From Burkholderia pseudomultivorans (lineage in GTDB: Bacteria; Pseudomonadota; Gammaproteobacteria; Burkholderiales; Burkholderiaceae), in NCBI RefSeq assembly GCF_001718415.1, contig NZ_CP013378.1, positions 310,001 to 374,000 on the forward strand: a stretch of 64,000 bases of DNA, in the 5' to 3' direction. Below are positions 1 to 11,993 of the stretch, in pieces. Position 1 is the first letter of the stretch. Every line of letters begins with the position of its first letter. A model generated the notes under the pieces. The model saw only the letters and a program-made list of their open reading frames with translations, was not told where the DNA came from and did no database searches. Position numbers and translations under genes: made by a program.

Positions 1-602
1 ACGGCGAGCAGCTCGACGGCGTGATGAACGCGGTCGACTTCATCGAGCAGGTGCGGCAGGCGGATGCGCTGGAGAACGTGCCGGTCGGGCGGCGCGTGGT
101 CGTGATCGGCGGCGGCAATACGGCCGTCGATGCGGCCGTGCAGAGCCGCAAGCTCGGCGCCGAGCGCGTGACGATGGTGTACCGCCGCGGCGTGGAGACG
201 ATGAGCGCGACCTGGGCCGAGCGCGAGTTCGCGCAGAAGCAGGGCGTCACGCTCGTCACGCACGCGAAGCCGGTGCGACTGAGCGGCGACGGCACGCAGG
301 TGACGGGCGTCGAGTTCGAGCGCGCGTCGGGCGAGCGTTTCACCATCGACGCGGACATGGTGCTGAAGGCGATCGGCCAGACGCTCGTGCCGGACGGTGT
401 CGCCGCCGCGCTGCTGACGGCCGACGGCGCACGCATCGCGGTCGATGCCGACGGGCGCACTGCGCTGCCCGACGTATGGGCCGGCGGCGACTGCGCGGCG
501 AGCGGCGGCGTCGACCTCACGGTGCAGGCCGTGCAGGACGGCAAGCGCGCGGCCGCGTCGATCGACGCGGCGCTCGCGCAGCGCGACGCGAAGGCGGCCT
601 GA
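1..602 (+). CDS. preT: NAD-dependent dihydropyrimidine dehydrogenase subunit PreT, C-terminal part (5' end outside window)
   Basis: Reading frame 3 is open from the window edge to the TGA at 600-602. This is the C-terminal ~200 residues of the flavoprotein subunit that passes electrons from NAD(P)H to PreA for reduction of uracil and thymine. The pyridine-nucleotide binding loop VVVIGGGNTAVDAA and a late FAD-contact motif (DVWAGGDCAASGG, followed by a helix ending in DGKRAAASID) are visible. preA follows after 58 nt, and the permease and dihydropyrimidinase come after that, which is the usual reductive pyrimidine catabolism order. The glutamate-synthase small-subunit family shares this fold, but the neighbour decides the assignment. 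The start lies upstream of the window. Confidence 0.9.
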   Translation, partial: GEQLDGVMNAVDFIEQVRQADALENVPVGRRVVVIGGGNTAVDAAVQSRKLGAERVTMVYRRGVETMSATWAEREFAQKQGVTLVTHAKPVRLSGDGTQVTGVEFERASGERFTIDADMVLKAIGQTLVPDGVAAALLTADGARIAVDADGRTALPDVWAGGDCAASGGVDLTVQAVQDGKRAAASIDAALAQRDAKAA

Positions 603-660
603 GCGCGACATCGCACATGCACGTACCGACTTGAACGACCCCATTCTCACGGAGCCGAAC

Positions 661-1977
661 ATGGCCGACCTTCGCTGCAGCATCGCGGGCATCACTTCGC
701 CGAATCCCTTCTGGCTGGCCTCCGCGCCGCCGACCGACAAAGCCTACAACGTCAACCGCGCGTTCGAGGCGGGCTGGGGCGGCGTCGTCTGGAAGACGCT
801 CGGGCTCGACCCGCACGTCGTCAACGTCAGCTCGCGCTATGGCGCCGTACAGTGGAACGGCCAGCGCATCGCGGGGCTGAACAACATCGAGCTGATCACC
901 GATCGCCCGCTCGACGTGAACCTGCGCGAGATCGCACAGGTGAAGCGCGACTGGCCCGACCGCGCGCTGATCGTGTCGCTGATGGTGCCGTGCAACGAGC
1001 GCGACTGGAAATGGATCCTGCCGCTCGTCGAGGACACCGGCGCCGATGCGGTCGAACTGAACTTCGGCTGCCCGCACGGCATGAGCGAGCGCGGCATGGG
1101 CGCGGCCGTCGGACAGGTGCCCGAGTACGTCGAGATGGTCACGCGCTGGGTCAAGGAAGGCACGAAGCTGCCGTGCCTCGTGAAGCTGACGCCGAACATC
1201 AGCGACATCCGCATGGGTTCGCGCGCCGCCTACAAGGGCGGCGCGGACGGCGTGTCGCTGATCAACACGATCAATTCGATCGTCGCGGTCGATCTCGATC
1301 ACATGGCGCCGATGCCGACGGTCGACGGCAAGGGCACGCACGGCGGCTATTGCGGGCCGGCGGTCAAGCCGATCGCGCTGAACATGGTCGCGGAGATCGC
1401 GCGCGATCCGGAAACGCCGAACCTGCCGATCTCCGGCATCGGCGGCATCTCGAACTGGCGCGACGCGGCCGAGTTCATCGTGCTCGGCGCCGGCAGTGTG
1501 CAGGTATGCACCGCGGCGATGCATTACGGCTTCCGCATCGTGTCGGACATGGTGGACGGGCTGTCGAACTGGATGGACGACAAGGGCTACGCGACGCTCG
1601 ACGACGTGCGCGGCCGTGCGGTGCCGAACGTCACGGACTGGAAGTACCTGAACCTCCAGTACGACATCAAGGCGCGCATCGACCAGGACCGCTGCATCCA
1701 GTGCGGGCTGTGCCATATCGCCTGCGAGGACACGTCGCATCAGGCCATCACGCGCGAGAAGGACGGCGTGCGGCACTTCGAGGTGGTGGACGCGGAGTGC
1801 GTCGGGTGCAATTTGTGCATGCATGTCTGTCCGGTCGAGCAATGCATCACGATGGAGCGCGTCGACTCGGGCGGCTACGCGAACTGGACCACGCATCCGA
1901 ACAATCCGGCGCGCGTCGACGCGGGCGCTGCATCCGCGGATGCCGCCCGACCCGAGCCGCACGTGAAGGCAGCCTGA
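661..1977 (+). CDS. preA: NAD-dependent dihydropyrimidine dehydrogenase subunit PreA
   Basis: 438-residue cytoplasmic catalytic subunit that reduces uracil/thymine to dihydropyrimidines with electrons from PreT. An N-terminal FMN-binding dihydroorotate-dehydrogenase-like barrel carries ELNFGCPHGMSERGMG and the phosphate loop ISGIGGISNW. Two C-terminal [4Fe-4S] ferredoxin motifs follow: CIQCGLCHIAC and CVGCNLCMHVCPVEQC. The ATG at 661 is chosen over an upstream in-frame extension because MADLRCSIAGITSPNPFWLASAPP is the family N-terminus. It lies 58 nt after preT and about 90 nt before the permease, so it is probably one operon. The length matches the family. Confidence 0.95.
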   Translation: MADLRCSIAGITSPNPFWLASAPPTDKAYNVNRAFEAGWGGVVWKTLGLDPHVVNVSSRYGAVQWNGQRIAGLNNIELITDRPLDVNLREIAQVKRDWPDRALIVSLMVPCNERDWKWILPLVEDTGADAVELNFGCPHGMSERGMGAAVGQVPEYVEMVTRWVKEGTKLPCLVKLTPNISDIRMGSRAAYKGGADGVSLINTINSIVAVDLDHMAPMPTVDGKGTHGGYCGPAVKPIALNMVAEIARDPETPNLPISGIGGISNWRDAAEFIVLGAGSVQVCTAAMHYGFRIVSDMVDGLSNWMDDKGYATLDDVRGRAVPNVTDWKYLNLQYDIKARIDQDRCIQCGLCHIACEDTSHQAITREKDGVRHFEVVDAECVGCNLCMHVCPVEQCITMERVDSGGYANWTTHPNNPARVDAGAASADAARPEPHVKAA

Positions 1978-2070
1978 CCGGCGTCCGGCGCGCGCCAGCG
2001 CGCGCCGTTTTCGATCTCGTCGGCCGGCATCGCACGATGCCGGCGCGGACGTTTCCGTGGAGTGCCCTCG

Positions 2071-5089
<3,019 letters not shown>

Positions 5090-5116
5090 CCGGCCGCGGC
5101 GCGCGCGGCCGCACGT

Positions 5117-6229
5117 TCAGTGCGGTTCGTTCGCGTCGCGGATCGGGATCACGGTGCGCGCGCCGCACTGGCGCAGCAGGTCGCGCAGTTCGTTGATGAC
5201 CGGAAACACCTCGTGGTTCCAGTCGGCGCCCTGCCGGTCGTGCGCTTCCTGCTCGCGCTCGACGATCCAGCGGTCCTCGCGGAAGATGCGCTCGGTGAAC
5301 CAGACCAGCAGCGGCCATGCGAGATCGAGCGCGAACGGCATGCCGGGCTTGCGGATCGACAGCAGCCCGAACGTGCGGTTGGTGCGCTGCGCCGCGTCGA
5401 GCGGCACGTAGACGATCCACAGGTCCATCACGAGCGTGCCTTCGCTCGAACGGATCTGCAGCGTCTGATACGGGTAGCCGGTGCGCACCGTCATCACGCT
5501 CTTGTTGGCCTGGCCGCCGGGCTTCCCGCTCGAACCGAACACGAGCGCCTCGCCGACCGGCTGCTTGCCTTCCATTCGCGCGAACGTGTAGTCGACCTCG
5601 ACCCAGTCGTCGCCGCGCCGCCGGCCGACCGAGCGCGCGCGCATCTGTCCCATCTGCTTGCGATGCAGGAACTGATGGTTCATGTCCATCAGGTTCTCGT
5701 GCATGAACGAGTAGTGGCACTTGACCTCGCGGCCGAAGCGGCGCGTCTTGTACGCGCGGTCGTCCGCGGATGCGAGCGCGGGGAACGGACGTTCGTCGGC
5801 GCGCGTCGCGTCGCCGGGGAACACGAAGATCAGCCCGTGCGCCTCCCGGCACGGATACGCGCGCACGCCGTTCGGCAAGCGTTCGCGGCCGAGATAGGGC
5901 ACGTCGACGCAGCGGCCGCTGGCGCAATCGTAGGTCCAGCCGTGATAGCAGCAGCGCAGCGTCTCGCCGGACACGACGCCCGCATGCAACGGCACCTGAC
6001 GATGGGCGCAACGATCCTCGAGCGCGTGCACGGCGCCCGATTCGGTGCGCACGAGCACGATCGGCTCGCCGGCGAAGCGCACGCCGAGCGTCTTGCCGCG
6101 CCGCAGTTCGCGCGACCAGGCGAGCGGATACCAGTGATCGGGGTGGATCGGGACGCGGCGCAGGTCGCGCACCAGCGCGCCGCCGGACGATTCGAGCGGG
6201 GTGTTGTCGGACAAAGGCACTGCGTGCAT
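5117..6229 (-). CDS. Rieske [2Fe-2S] ring-hydroxylating oxygenase, terminal oxygenase subunit
   Basis: 370 residues. The Rieske motif is C74-A-H76 ... C93-C-Y-H96 (CAHRQ and CCYHGWTY). The mononuclear-iron site appears to be D-M-N-H-Q-F-L-H near residues 180-190 (HENLMDMNHQFLHRKQ). The protein is of the vanillate-demethylase/phthalate-dioxygenase type, so it would need a separate reductase, and none lies adjacent. The start is set at the Met of MHAVPLSDNT because GGAAGGAGG precedes it by a normal spacing; the longer open frame to 6316 has no such site. It is convergent with the dihydropyrimidinase gene. The substrate is unknown. Confidence 0.85.
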   Translation of the reverse strand: MHAVPLSDNTPLESSGGALVRDLRRVPIHPDHWYPLAWSRELRRGKTLGVRFAGEPIVLVRTESGAVHALEDRCAHRQVPLHAGVVSGETLRCCYHGWTYDCASGRCVDVPYLGRERLPNGVRAYPCREAHGLIFVFPGDATRADERPFPALASADDRAYKTRRFGREVKCHYSFMHENLMDMNHQFLHRKQMGQMRARSVGRRRGDDWVEVDYTFARMEGKQPVGEALVFGSSGKPGGQANKSVMTVRTGYPYQTLQIRSSEGTLVMDLWIVYVPLDAAQRTNRTFGLLSIRKPGMPFALDLAWPLLVWFTERIFREDRWIVEREQEAHDRQGADWNHEVFPVINELRDLLRQCGARTVIPIRDANEPH

Positions 6230-6406
6230 GCGTGACGCCTCCTTCCTGGACGGGAGTTCGATCGCCGCGTGAAGCGACGGTGATCTGATGCAGTCTACGC
6301 GAAGTTGCGCGGCCAAGCCGGACGGATGCGGGTTTGCCCGGCGCGGCGGCCGGGGTTTCGTTGATCTCGCGCAGGCGGGGCGGGCCGCGCCGTCCCGCCG
6401 CGCGGC

Positions 6407-7150
6407 TTACAGGCCGGTGCTGCGCCACAGCACCGCGTTGGCGCGATATAGCGCCGGAAACCGCTGCTGCAGTGCGGCGACCTTCGGCAGGTCGTTGTAC
6501 GCGATGTACGGCGCGTCGGGGTGCAGTTCGAGATAGTTCTGGTGATAGGCCTCGGCCGGATAGAAGCCCTTGAACGTCTCGACGCGCGTGACGACCGGCG
6601 CCGGAAACACGTGCGCGTGGTCGAGCTGTGCGACGTACGCGGTCGCGACGGCCCGCTGCTGCGCGGTGGTCGGAAAGATCGCCGACCGGTACTGCGCGCC
6701 TTCGTCCGGGCCCTGGCGGTTCAGCTCGGTCGGATCGTGCGCGACCGAGAAGAAGATCTGCAGCAGCCGGCCGTACGTGACCTGCGTCGGGTCGTAGACG
6801 ATGCGGACCGATTCCGCATGGCCGGTCAGCCCCGTGCCGACCAGCATGTAGTGCGCGGTTTCGGACGCGCCGCCCGTATAGCCGGCGGTGACCTGCTTCA
6901 CGCCCTTCACGTGCTCGAACACGCCCTGCACGCCCCAGAAGCAGCCGCCGGCGAGTACGGCCGTCTCGTCGTGCGACGCGCCGGGCGTTTCGTCGAGTGC
7001 CGGCGCGGGCACGGTGCGCATCGGTTCGGCGGAATGGACAGCGTGCATCAGGCCGAAGACGGCCGCGGCCGCGGCGGCGAGCGCGCCGATGCGGCGCAGC
7101 ATCGGCGCCCGGCGCGCGGGCGCCGCGTCGCGGGTGGAGGTCGGGTTCAT
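6407..7150 (-). CDS. msrA: Peptide-methionine (S)-S-oxide reductase MsrA, exported or membrane-anchored
   Basis: 247 residues. The catalytic GGCFWGVQGVFEHVKGV (about residues 70-86) is the MsrA active site; YTGG and the HAESVRIVYDP region also fit. A basic N-terminus followed by an Ala-rich hydrophobic segment (about residues 19-37) suggests a signal peptide or anchor, so it would repair methionine sulfoxide in periplasmic proteins. GGAG precedes the ATG. It is transcribed after the DipZ-like gene and msrB, which suggests that DipZ supplies its electrons. Confidence 0.93.
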   Translation of the reverse strand: MNPTSTRDAAPARRAPMLRRIGALAAAAAAVFGLMHAVHSAEPMRTVPAPALDETPGASHDETAVLAGGCFWGVQGVFEHVKGVKQVTAGYTGGASETAHYMLVGTGLTGHAESVRIVYDPTQVTYGRLLQIFFSVAHDPTELNRQGPDEGAQYRSAIFPTTAQQRAVATAYVAQLDHAHVFPAPVVTRVETFKGFYPAEAYHQNYLELHPDAPYIAYNDLPKVAALQQRFPALYRANAVLWRSTGL

Positions 7151-7210
7151 CGTGTGCTCCTTCGGTTGAACGGATGGGAAGGGGGAAACCGTCGCGCTTG
7201 GCCCAGGCGC

Positions 7211-9106
7211 TTAGCCGAACGTGAACGCGTACGCATCCACGCCGGGATCGAGAAACTCGATCGCGAACGTGCGGTCGGCGATCGCGCCGGGCTGCCGGAC
7301 CAGTTGATACAGGCGCTGGCCGCTCACGGTGCCGTAGCCCCGTGCGTCGGTGTCGCTGCCGTGCGCATCGCCGGGCGCCGCGCCGTCGAGCGTCACGCGA
7401 AAGCGCACGGGCTTGCCGTTCGCGCCGGGGCCGAGCACGAGGTGCAGGTCGCGCGCATGGAAGCGGTAGACGATCTTCCCGGCCGGCGCGGCGAGCGTCG
7501 CGCGCTCGGCGCCGACCTGCCACGTGCCGGCCAGCCCCCAGTCGTTGAGATCGGGGTGCGCCGGCGCGTCGTAGCGGTGCGACGCGTCGCGCACGACGCC
7601 GCCCGGCGACGCGAAGTCCTCCGCGCGCGCATAGCCGACATAGGTCTCGGGCGAGCGCACGTCGGCGCTGTCGGCCGCCGCGAGCGCGCCTTGTGCGGGC
7701 GCGCCGGCCAGCCCGAGCGGTACGTTCAGCGCGTCCGGATGGCCTGCTTCCGCGAGCAGCGACTGGATCGCGCGCTCCGACTCCGCGTATTCGCCTTCGC
7801 CGAAATGATGGCGACGGATGCGCCCCTGGGCGTCGACGAAATAGTGCGCGGGCCAGTATTGGTTGCCGAATGCGCGCCAGATCGCATAGCCGTTGTCGAT
7901 CGCGACCGGGTAGTCGATACCGAGGTCGTGAACGGCCTTCTTCACGTTGCCGAGATCGCGCTCGAACGCGAATTCGGGGGCGTGCACGCCGATCACGACG
8001 AGCCCGTAACGCGCATACTTGCGCGCCCAGGCGTTCGTGTACGGCAGCGTGCGCAGGCAGTTGATGCACGAATAGGTCCAGAAGTCGACGAGGACCACCT
8101 TGCCGCGCAGGCCGGCCGCGGTGAGCGGCGGCGAGTTCAGCCATTGCACCGCGCCGTCGAGCGACGGCAGCGTGCCTTCGACCGGCAGCGCGGCCGGCGC
8201 GTGCGTCGCCGAGGTTGCGTCGGCGGCGCGCATCATCGCGCCGCCGGCCATGGCGCCGCCGTTGGACGGTGCGGCATCGCCGGTTGCCGCCATCATCGCG
8301 CCGTGCGAATCGTCGCCGGCGGGACTGGGCGTTGCCGGACCGCTTGCAGGGGCGGCCGCTGCAGCCTGCGTACCGGACGCGTGTGCGCCGAGCCGCTCGA
8401 CGAGCTTCGCTTCGAGGCCGCCCGTCGTGACGGTCGACAACTGCGCGAGCGCGCCGGTGTCGAGGCCGAGCGCGATCGCGCCGACGCCGGCCAGCAGCGC
8501 CGCGCCGATCGCGCGACGGATCCATTCGCCGGCGCCGAGCGAGCGCTTCATCGCGGCGAACACCTTGCCGCCGATCACGAGCGCGATGCCGAGCGACGTC
8601 GCCGCGCCCGCCGCATACGCGACCAGCAGCAGCGTCGTGCCGACGCTCGCGCCGCGCAGCGCGGCGCCGGTCAGCACGAGCCCGAGGATCGGGCCGGCGC
8701 ACGGCGCCCACAGCAGGCCGGTTGCGACGCCGAGCAGCAGCGACGACGCGGGGCCGGCCGGCCGGCCGTCACGCTGCGCGAGCCCGGTGAGCCGGTTGCC
8801 GGCGGCGACGAGCGGGCGCGTCAGGTGTTCCGCGAAGCGAGGCATCAGCAGGGTCAGGCCGAATACCGCGAGCAGTACGATGGCGGCCCAGCGGCCGGCC
8901 TGATTGGCCTGTGCGACCCAGCCGCCGCCGACGGCGGCGAGCGTCGCGATGACGGCGAACGTGAGCGCCATGCCGACCAGCAGCGGCAGGCCGGTGCGCA
9001 CGAACGGCTGATCGGCGCGCGCGAACACGAAGGGCAGCACGGGCAGGATGCACGGGCTCAGGATCGTGAGCACGCCGCCGAGATAGGCGAGGACGATGAG
9101 CAGCAT
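7211..9106 (-). CDS. DipZ-like fusion: CcdA/DsbD-type membrane domain, thioredoxin domain and C-terminal carbohydrate-binding-like domain
   Basis: 631 residues. The N-terminal ~230 residues form a CcdA/DsbD-like helical bundle with the paired cysteines in LSPCILPVLPF and WAPCAGPILGL. A low-complexity Ala/Met/Gly-rich linker (about 260-310) follows. Next comes a TlpA/thioredoxin-like domain with the redox pair in YSCINCLRTLPY. The last ~150 residues resemble the beta-sandwich tail seen in mycobacterial DipZ. The predicted role is moving electrons from cytoplasmic thioredoxin to periplasmic thiols. Lying between msrA and msrB, it is a likely reductant for those enzymes. GGAG lies 8 nt before the ATG. 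Confidence 0.88.
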   Translation of the reverse strand: MLLIVLAYLGGVLTILSPCILPVLPFVFARADQPFVRTGLPLLVGMALTFAVIATLAAVGGGWVAQANQAGRWAAIVLLAVFGLTLLMPRFAEHLTRPLVAAGNRLTGLAQRDGRPAGPASSLLLGVATGLLWAPCAGPILGLVLTGAALRGASVGTTLLLVAYAAGAATSLGIALVIGGKVFAAMKRSLGAGEWIRRAIGAALLAGVGAIALGLDTGALAQLSTVTTGGLEAKLVERLGAHASGTQAAAAAPASGPATPSPAGDDSHGAMMAATGDAAPSNGGAMAGGAMMRAADATSATHAPAALPVEGTLPSLDGAVQWLNSPPLTAAGLRGKVVLVDFWTYSCINCLRTLPYTNAWARKYARYGLVVIGVHAPEFAFERDLGNVKKAVHDLGIDYPVAIDNGYAIWRAFGNQYWPAHYFVDAQGRIRRHHFGEGEYAESERAIQSLLAEAGHPDALNVPLGLAGAPAQGALAAADSADVRSPETYVGYARAEDFASPGGVVRDASHRYDAPAHPDLNDWGLAGTWQVGAERATLAAPAGKIVYRFHARDLHLVLGPGANGKPVRFRVTLDGAAPGDAHGSDTDARGYGTVSGQRLYQLVRQPGAIADRTFAIEFLDPGVDAYAFTFG

Positions 9107-9143
9107 GATGCGGTCTCCAGTCGGTCGGGAGTGCGGGGCCGGC

Positions 9144-9659
9144 TCAGGTGGCCGCCGGGTGGAAGGCGAGCGCGAGGCCGTTCATGCAGTAGCGCAGGCC
9201 GGTGGGCGGCGGGCCGTCGTCGAACACGTGGCCGAGATGGCCGCCGCAGCGACGGCAGTGCACCTCGGTGCGCAGCATCCCGAACGACGCGTCGGTTTGG
9301 GTCGCGACCGCGTGGTCGAGCGGCTTCCAGAAGCTCGGCCAGCCGGTGTGGCTGTCGAACTTGGTGCTCGACGAGAACAGCGCGAGATCGCAGCCGGCGC
9401 ACGCGAAGGTGCCGCGCCGGTGCTCGTCGTTCAGCGCGCTGCTGTACGGCGGCTCGGTGCCGGCGTCGCGCAGGATCGTGTACTGCGCGGGCGTGAGGCG
9501 GCGGCGCCAGTCGGCGTCGCTGCGGGTGATTTCGAAGCCGCCGGCGGGCGGCGCGGCGAATGCGCGGCCGACCAGTGCGCGGCGGGCGCTCGACGACAGC
9601 GTCGCGAGCGCGGCAAGGCCGGTCGCGCCGGCGAACAGCAGGTGTCTGCGAGTGGGCAT
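9144..9659 (-). CDS. msrB: Peptide-methionine (R)-S-oxide reductase MsrB with export signal
   Basis: 171 residues. Zinc cysteines lie in CAGCDLALF and CRRCGGHLGH. HTGWPSFWKPL is the MsrB signature, and the catalytic cysteine is in LRYCMNGLAL. The N-terminus MPTRRHLLFAGATGLAALATL is a Tat-like or Sec-like signal. It is the first gene of the minus-strand msrB-dipZ-msrA set, which together would cover both sulfoxide epimers plus the electron supply outside the cytoplasm. The DipZ start lies 37 nt downstream of its stop. Confidence 0.93.
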   Translation of the reverse strand: MPTRRHLLFAGATGLAALATLSSSARRALVGRAFAAPPAGGFEITRSDADWRRRLTPAQYTILRDAGTEPPYSSALNDEHRRGTFACAGCDLALFSSSTKFDSHTGWPSFWKPLDHAVATQTDASFGMLRTEVHCRRCGGHLGHVFDDGPPPTGLRYCMNGLALAFHPAAT

Positions 9660-9959
9660 GGCGGGCTCCTGGATGCGGGTCCTGAAAACATGCGCACAGA
9701 GTAGGGAGGGGGCGGTGTCGAAGTCCTCACGGAAAGTTAAATAAATTGTGATTATTTTCCGGGTGATCCGGCCAAGTCCGACGAAATCCGTCTGAGCCGC
9801 GTCGGATAAGGGTTTGCGGGGAATCGGTGGTCCGCCAAATTCCGCGGAAATCCCGCACGAGCCGCAACTTTTTAGTGTCTTTTTAGTGTTCGTGGCGTGG
9901 GGTAGGCTCTGCTGAGGATGCGCGGGCCGATCGGATCACGATATCGATGGAGGGCGATC
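9660..9959. other. Intergenic region between msrB and the integrase: likely island boundary with a tandem 11-bp repeat
   Basis: Holds the divergent promoters of msrB and the integrase and, presumably, one attachment site. CTTTTTAGTGT occurs twice in direct tandem (9868-9878 and 9879-9889), just upstream of the integrase, the place expected for integrase or excisionase arm sites. I found no tRNA here, although this integrase type often uses tRNA 3' ends. I could not find the matching att copy at the far end. Confidence 0.4.
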
Positions 9960-11327
9960 ATGGGGGCATTGACGGTCAGGCAAATCGAAGCTGCGAAGGC
10001 GACCGGAAAGCGGTATTTCCTGTCGGATGGGCGTGGACTGTTCCTGCGCGTGGGGCCGGCCGGCGGGAAATCTTGGTTTGTTCGCGTCAGTATCAATGGC
10101 AAGCAATGCGATAAGCCGCTCGGCAAGACGTGGGCGCGCTCGACGACCGATGCGCAGTTATCGCTAGAGGATGCGCGCGCAGCGGCTGCGACGATTCGTT
10201 CACACGCGCGCGACGGCGTGGACTACCTCGAAGCGAAGAAGCGTGAACGCCAGGCCAAGGTTGAACAAGCGGTGACGGCGGACCTCACATTCGGCGACTT
10301 ATTCGATGCGTGGTTCGCGACGGTCAACAAGAAGCGCGGCAAGAAAGGCCGAAAGGATGGCGGTAAGTCGCTTCGAGCTGCGATGGAAAAGCATGTGCTG
10401 CCGACTCTTCGTGCTCACCGGATCGCAGGCGTGTTTGCGTCGAACGTTCTGCCGCTGCTTACCGCGATTTCCGATGTGGGATACAACCGCCAAGCGGTCG
10501 AGATGCTGATAACCATCCAACAAATGATTCGATGGGGCGAGCGTAATCAGCCGTGGAAGCGCTTGTTGATCGATTGCGATGTGCTTGCGCTTGCAAAAGA
10601 GGATGTTGTTTCAGGCGATTACGATCCGGTGCGTGGCAACGAACGCGATCGGACGCTTACGGACGACGAAATCTGCATGCTCGGTGAACTGATTCCGGCC
10701 GCTCGGCTTCCATGCTCCATTGCGTCAGCGGTATGGGTGATGCTCGCTTGCGGAACGCGCGTCGGCGAAACAGTCCTGACGCGATGGACCGATCTTGACT
10801 TCAAGGCACGGACGTGGACCATCCCAAAGGAACACACGAAGTCGAACACGGCGATCACAATTCACCTTTCCGATTTCGTCCTCGCGCAGTTTGCGGCGCA
10901 GCAGGTCGTGCGCGCCGGCGTGCCGGAGGGCGACGCACGGCGCGATTATGTGTTCCCGTCGGAAAAGGGTAAGCTGCCGCACGTCAGCATCCATACGACC
11001 TGCGGGGCTATCCGTAATCGGCAACGCCCAAAGGATGCGCCGACCGAGGGTCGCACGAGGGCAACCGATGCGCTCGCTGTCCCGGGGGGGCAATGGAAAT
11101 GTCACGACTTGCGTCGGACGTGCGCAACGATGATGCAATCGCTGGGCATTCCGGAAAGCATCGTGCATCGATGTCTGAACCACGCACGAAACGATCCGCT
11201 TGATCGGATCTATCTGCAGTTCGATTATGACGCGCAGATGCGTGACGCATGGCGGCGATGGGGTGACCGCCTTTCGGTATTGCTTGGCACGGATACGGAA
11301 AACGTACGTTTTCTGTTCGCGTCGTAA
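9960..11327 (+). CDS. Tyrosine-type site-specific integrase (P4-like, DUF4102 N-terminus)
   Basis: 455 residues. The N-terminal ~85 residues (LTVRQIEAAKATGKRYFLSDGRGLFLRV region) are the DUF4102/Arm-binding domain of island integrases. The catalytic domain shows Arg in CGTRVGETVLTRW, HDLRRT (H-x-x-R), and a C-terminal nucleophile Tyr in LDRIYLQFDY. The ATG at 9960 has GGAGGG six bases upstream and is preferred to the ATG at 9918. It would catalyse integration and excision of the island that begins here. No excisionase is recognisable. Confidence 0.92.
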   Translation: MGALTVRQIEAAKATGKRYFLSDGRGLFLRVGPAGGKSWFVRVSINGKQCDKPLGKTWARSTTDAQLSLEDARAAAATIRSHARDGVDYLEAKKRERQAKVEQAVTADLTFGDLFDAWFATVNKKRGKKGRKDGGKSLRAAMEKHVLPTLRAHRIAGVFASNVLPLLTAISDVGYNRQAVEMLITIQQMIRWGERNQPWKRLLIDCDVLALAKEDVVSGDYDPVRGNERDRTLTDDEICMLGELIPAARLPCSIASAVWVMLACGTRVGETVLTRWTDLDFKARTWTIPKEHTKSNTAITIHLSDFVLAQFAAQQVVRAGVPEGDARRDYVFPSEKGKLPHVSIHTTCGAIRNRQRPKDAPTEGRTRATDALAVPGGQWKCHDLRRTCATMMQSLGIPESIVHRCLNHARNDPLDRIYLQFDYDAQMRDAWRRWGDRLSVLLGTDTENVRFLFAS

Positions 11328-11367
11328 TTAGAGCGGGCCTACCTCCGGAGAGAGAAGGGGGAAAGAT

Positions 11368-11399
11368 GTAACCCTGATAATACGACTTATCAGGGTTAC
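11368..11399. repeat. Perfect 13-bp inverted repeat downstream of the integrase
   Basis: Arms GTAACCCTGATAA (11368-11380) and TTATCAGGGTTAC (11387-11399) flank the loop TACGAC. It starts 40 nt after the integrase stop and could end integrase transcription, but no T-run follows. A recombinase or protein-binding site is equally possible. Confidence 0.6.
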
Positions 11400-11592
11400 G
11401 ATGTGCGGAATCAAGAGATCACGTCAGAATCTGACGACCGATTCTGATGCCCCCTGTGCGCAAGTGGGAGCGCCGCGCTCGTCCCGGTGATGGCGGAGGC
11501 GCATCAGCGTTTCGATTGCGGCAGTGCGTTGCCCCGGCGTCGATCGATGCGGTAGGGTAGACGGCGCCTTCTTCGAACGAGGTTGACTCAGG

Positions 11593-11868
11593 AATAAGCA
11601 GGAACTCATTGATGCTGTCGCAGCCGACACTGGCCTGAGCAAGAGTACAGCCGGCGAGGCGATCCAGGCCGTACTGGACGTGATCACACGTGTTGTCAGC
11701 GACGGCGGCAGCGTGCAACTCGTCGGATTCGGCTCGTTCTCGCAAGGGCAACGTGCAGCACGGACCGGTAGAAATCCGACGACGGGTGCTGAGATAGCGA
11801 TCGCCGCAGCGACGACAGTGAAGTTCAGTGCCGGGAAGGCTTTCAAAGACGCCGTGAACGCGTCTTGA
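11593..11868 (+). pseudogene. HU-family DNA-binding protein gene with lost start codon (copy 1)
   Basis: From 11593 the frame reads [35 protein letters not shown] and continues through [26 protein letters not shown] to the stop at 11868, a complete 91-residue HU-like protein. The codon before Asn is AGG (11590-11592) where copy 2 at 13940 has ATG, and an in-frame TGA lies at 11584. No ATG/GTG/TTG start remains upstream; the first usable one is a GTG at 11680, which would make only the 62-residue C-terminal half. The rest is undamaged, so start loss looks recent or is a sequencing error. Confidence 0.75.
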
Positions 11869-11993
11869 GTGCTGGCTCCGAAGTCCGCAAGCCTATCGCT
11901 TGGAGCATGCAGACGTCTGCACGATTGCGGTCGACCGGCGATCAGATGTTGACGTCGCGCTGTGGAGTTGACCCTGTAATCCCGGACACAGCG

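Noticed and set aside
6521-9496. 991-codon plus-strand frame opposite msrA, DipZ and msrB
   Set aside because: Composition is that of a shadow frame; the minus-strand genes have clear catalytic motifs and ribosome sites.
9660-9960. Possible tRNA as integration target of the integrase
   Set aside because: I could not form a cloverleaf or find a TTCRA T-loop; nothing tRNA-like was seen on either strand.
11368-11399. Rho-independent terminator of the integrase gene
   Set aside because: The stem is strong but no T-run follows, so it is listed as an inverted repeat only.
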